From: Chryseobacterium pennae
GTDB lineage: Bacteria > Bacteroidota > Bacteroidia > Flavobacteriales > Weeksellaceae
DNA length: 64,000 nt
Direction: 5' to 3'
Assembly (NCBI RefSeq): GCF_003385515.1
Contig: NZ_QNVT01000020.1
Coordinates: 57,964-121,963, forward strand
How positions within the stretch are numbered: position 1 is the stretch's first letter; each line of letters opens with the position of its first letter. Under the pieces are notes generated by a model. The model was not told the DNA's origin. It was given only the letters and a program-made list of their open reading frames with translations, and made no database searches. Below are positions 61,272 to 64,000 of the stretch, piece by piece. The position numbers and the translations under genes are program-made.

Positions 61272-63878
61272 ATGAAGAATAAGACAGAAATTGTCAATAT
61301 TTTCACCAGAAAAACACTAGGACTTACGTTAGTACTTTCGGCAGCAGCAATGGCTTTTGCTCAGGAGAAGGCCGACATTTCAGGGATCATTGTCAATAAG
61401 AAGAACCAACCGGTGCCTTATGCCTCTGTAACCTTTAGTAACAAAGCCAACAAATCATTCAGTGATGCGGTATTGACCGATGAAAAGGGGCAATATAAAT
61501 TACAGCTTGCTCCCGGCAGCTACGACATTACTGTAGAAGCTATTGATTACAAAAAAAGCATTATTAACAAAAATATTACCGGAGCCGGAAATATTGGTGC
61601 TTTATCTATTGAAGCTTCAACGACTTCCACATTAGACGGAAAAACACAGGAGCTCCAAGGAGTTGTTATTACAGCATCTGCAGCTAAACCCTATAAGGTA
61701 GAACTGGATAAAAAAACGTACGATCCATCACAGGATATTGTGAGTAAAGGAGGAAGTCTTCAGGATGTTCTTACGAATGTACCATCTGTTACAGTAGATA
61801 CAGATGGAACCGTTTCTATGAGGGGAAGCTCTAATGTAAAATTCCTGATCAACGGTAAACCTTCTTCCCTATTAGGGATTGATGATGGAGCCAATGCATT
61901 GCAGAGTATTCCGGCTGACCAGATTGAAAGAATTGAGGTCATTACCAATCCTTCTTCAAAATTTGAAGCTAGTGGAACTTCCGGTATCTTAAATATTATT
62001 CTTAAAAAAAGCAAAAAAGTAGGATTTAACGGTAGTGTAGTGGGAAGTCTTGGATACTTTCCGAGAACCTCCCTTAATGCCAATTTAAGCTGGAGAAAAA
62101 ACAACTGGACCTGGTTTGTAAATGGCGGTGGTGGTTATACGGAAAACAAAACCAAAAATAATGCTGAAACCACTTACCATAATATTAAATTCCCTGATGT
62201 AAAGCCTATCCCTACTACTCAGGAAGAAATAGATAAAATCCCTACCGTTCCTGTTCATCAGCTTCAAAACTCCACTAGTAAGACATATAATAAAAACTAT
62301 AATGCAAGTGCCGGTTTTGTATATGATGTTTCTGAAAAAACGTCCATCAACTTAACAGGATTGGTGAGAACTTTCGAGGGAGACGGAAATGATCTGGTAA
62401 ATACCTATGACACTTTTTACAAATACACAAAAGACACCTCAGATCCATGGAAGCTTATGAACCCTTATACATTAAGGGATTCTAAAACTGTTTTTAATAA
62501 TCTTGCTTTTCAGGGAGATGTAGGTTTGGATCATAAATTTAACGATAAAGGGCAAAACTTATCCTTATCATTAAGTTTACAACGAAACAGAAGTAATAAC
62601 AATGCAGACATTCTGGAAAGTGTAGATCATGTTCCTTCTGTACAGGATATTACAAGAAGACATTCTGTAAGTAAAACGGTAATCGGAAAGGCAGATTATG
62701 AATTACCAATAGGCGAAAATTCAAAAATTGAAGCCGGTTACAGATTGGATGTCAACAACAATACATATGATAACTTTGTAAGCACCACATCTAATAATCC
62801 ACTGATTGCAGATTATAACAACAATACAGACTATCGGGAAATCTTCAATGCTTTCTATCTGCAGTTTAGGAGTAAGATTGGAAACTTCGGCTATCAGGTA
62901 GGATTAAGAGATGAAATTTCTAATGTTAAGATCCATTATATCAGCCAGAACCCTACGAAGGAGCCATTAGATAAATCCAAGAATTACAATAATTTATTCC
63001 CAAGCGTATTCTTAAGTTATGACATCGCTAAGAATAATCAGATCTTGGTTAATTACTCCCGAAGAATAGACAGACCAAGATCATTCTTTATGGTTCCTTT
63101 CTCAAGCTACACCAATAACCAGAATATTTTCGAGGGAAATATCGATTTAAATCCATCGTATGTAGATTCTTATGAAGTAGGCTATAACCTTACCAAGAAG
63201 AAGTTTACCCTGAACCCTACTTTTTATTATAGACATGCCACAGATGATACGAAAATGCTAGTCTACAGACCGGATGAAAGAAAAACAGTATTCTATACAA
63301 GACCGGAAAACCTGGGCAATGACGATCGTATCGGTTTGGATCTGAACTTTACCTATGATCCTTTTGCATGGTTCAAAATTATGGGAAGTGCAGATATATT
63401 CAGATACAAAACGACAGGAATTACTTCTTATGCTACCATAGATAAAGATGGTTTAGCACAGACAAGAGAATTAAACTTTACAGGAAGTGGTTTCTCTACA
63501 AGATTACGTCTTAATACAACGTTCAAACTGGATAAGACCTTAAGCGTACAGCTGCAAGGTTTCTACAGAGGTGGTCAAAAGACAGTCAGCCAGGACAGAA
63601 AGGATATGTATGCTCTAAACTTTGGAGCATCCAAAACCATTTGGAAAGGAGACGGAACTATTACTTTCAACATTCAGGATATCTTCAATACAAGAGGGAT
63701 GGAAGTATTTAATTACACCAACGATTATACCCGTAGCAGCTTTATGCAATGGCAGCCAAGACAGTTTTCTATCTCTTTAACCTATAGATTCAAACAAGGT
63801 GAGAAAATAGAACAACCTAAGAGAAAAAAGGATATTAATTCTAATACAACCGGTGACGAACAGCAAGGCCCGATGTAA
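61272..63878 (+). CDS. TonB-dependent receptor / outer-membrane beta-barrel protein (PF14905 type)
   Basis: The 868-aa protein has a signal peptide ending AMAFAQ, then a carboxypeptidase-regulatory-like domain (about 35-115; ISGIIVNKKNQPVPYASVTF, then LAPGSYDITVEAIDY). A TonB plug follows (about 125-245; QDVLTNVPSVTVDTDGTVSMRG, RIEVITNPSSKFEASGTSGILNIILKK). The last ~620 residues are a 22-strand-type barrel of the outer-membrane beta-barrel family. The C-terminal tail is charged (KQGEKIEQPKRKKDIN). The ligand (metal, siderophore, peptide or other) cannot be read from sequence. No SusD partner lies beside it in the window. Confidence 0.92.
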   Translation: MKNKTEIVNIFTRKTLGLTLVLSAAAMAFAQEKADISGIIVNKKNQPVPYASVTFSNKANKSFSDAVLTDEKGQYKLQLAPGSYDITVEAIDYKKSIINKNITGAGNIGALSIEASTTSTLDGKTQELQGVVITASAAKPYKVELDKKTYDPSQDIVSKGGSLQDVLTNVPSVTVDTDGTVSMRGSSNVKFLINGKPSSLLGIDDGANALQSIPADQIERIEVITNPSSKFEASGTSGILNIILKKSKKVGFNGSVVGSLGYFPRTSLNANLSWRKNNWTWFVNGGGGYTENKTKNNAETTYHNIKFPDVKPIPTTQEEIDKIPTVPVHQLQNSTSKTYNKNYNASAGFVYDVSEKTSINLTGLVRTFEGDGNDLVNTYDTFYKYTKDTSDPWKLMNPYTLRDSKTVFNNLAFQGDVGLDHKFNDKGQNLSLSLSLQRNRSNNNADILESVDHVPSVQDITRRHSVSKTVIGKADYELPIGENSKIEAGYRLDVNNNTYDNFVSTTSNNPLIADYNNNTDYREIFNAFYLQFRSKIGNFGYQVGLRDEISNVKIHYISQNPTKEPLDKSKNYNNLFPSVFLSYDIAKNNQILVNYSRRIDRPRSFFMVPFSSYTNNQNIFEGNIDLNPSYVDSYEVGYNLTKKKFTLNPTFYYRHATDDTKMLVYRPDERKTVFYTRPENLGNDDRIGLDLNFTYDPFAWFKIMGSADIFRYKTTGITSYATIDKDGLAQTRELNFTGSGFSTRLRLNTTFKLDKTLSVQLQGFYRGGQKTVSQDRKDMYALNFGASKTIWKGDGTITFNIQDIFNTRGMEVFNYTNDYTRSSFMQWQPRQFSISLTYRFKQGEKIEQPKRKKDINSNTTGDEQQGPM

Positions 63879-63905
63879 TAAAACAAAAATCCCGAAATCT
63901 ATAGA

Positions 63906-63935
63906 CTGCACCCAAAAGTTTAGACAAAATTAAAT
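63906..63935. mobile_element. Possible IS3-type terminal sequence
   Basis: ACTGCACCCAAAAGTTTAGA resembles, from memory, the ends of IS3/IS150-group elements, whose terminal repeats often read TGxACTGCACCC... followed by GTT-GAC. No transposase can be seen within the 94 bp left in the window, so this may be the start of an element or a solo end. Confidence 0.3.
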
Positions 63936-63948
63936 AATATTATTATAT

Positions 63949-63984
63949 GAAAGAGTTCGGTACTGTACTGGACTCTTTCCTTTT
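63949..63984 (+). terminator. Possible terminator after the TonB receptor
   Basis: GAAAGAGT (63949-63956) and ACTCTTTC (63972-63979) form an 8-bp stem followed by CTTTT. It lies beyond the IS-like terminus, so it may belong to that element rather than to the receptor gene. Confidence 0.5.
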
Positions 63985-64000
63985 AGATTAAGCCTTATCC

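Overview
The window is low-GC DNA (roughly one third G+C by eye) from a Bacteroidota genome, most likely Flavobacteriia and close to Chryseobacterium/Weeksellaceae. The supporting signs are promoters of the Bacteroidota type (TTG, about 19 nt, TAnnTTTG), a fused SecDF, a type IX secretion C-terminal signal, an acylornithine-type arginine pathway, PF14905-type TonB receptors and A-rich leaders without Shine-Dalgarno sites. The genus is inference; the phylum is well supported.

Left edge (1-2.5 kb): the N-terminal two thirds or so of a trypsin-like protease that runs off the window, then two small envelope proteins of unknown function. 2.6-8.6 kb: a minus-strand pyrimidine/carbamoyl-phosphate operon, pyrB-carA-(four-helix-bundle gene)-carB. 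It has a perfect promoter and a short leader that looks like a pyrBI-type attenuator: a 23-codon leader ORF, a pause-type hairpin, a U-rich stretch and a terminator whose stem starts inside the leader stop codon. The four-helix-bundle gene between carA and carB is bracketed by imperfect inverted repeats, like a small mobile cassette. 8.7-18.5 kb: an Lrp-type regulator, two MITE-like repeats, and a complete minus-strand arginine pathway (GNAT, argG, argC, argD, acylornithine transcarbamylase, argB, M20 deacylase, argH). Opposite its promoter lies an InsA-like zinc-ribbon/HTH protein without a transposase domain. carAB serves both pathways.

19-30 kb: an acetate/propionate cluster on the plus strand: porin, MFS carrier, two tiny membrane proteins, a sodium:solute symporter fused to a histidine kinase, a receiver-only response regulator, a propionyl-CoA synthetase and acetyl-CoA synthetase. 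30-38.5 kb: a RelA/SpoT enzyme tightly coupled to nhaA, a YihY protein, a broken DUF1569-like gene, rlmH, trmL, and a tatA-PAP2-TPR operon. 38.8-47 kb: accessory genes (a Trp-rich lipoprotein, alpha/beta hydrolase, arylamine N-acetyltransferase, DoxX, AraC regulator, Tet-like MFS pump, surface proteins). 47.4-64 kb: secDF, a secreted quinoprotein sugar dehydrogenase, a membrane protein with hemN, a beta-propeller protein, an amino-acid permease, pnuC, an Asn/Gly-rich lipoprotein, dapF, mltG and a large TonB-dependent receptor. A possible IS3-type terminus lies at the right edge.

No tRNA, rRNA, CRISPR array or intact insertion sequence was seen. The strongest candidates for something undescribed are the pyr leader attenuator, the inverted-repeat cassette inside carAB, and the transposase-derived regulator facing the arginine operon.
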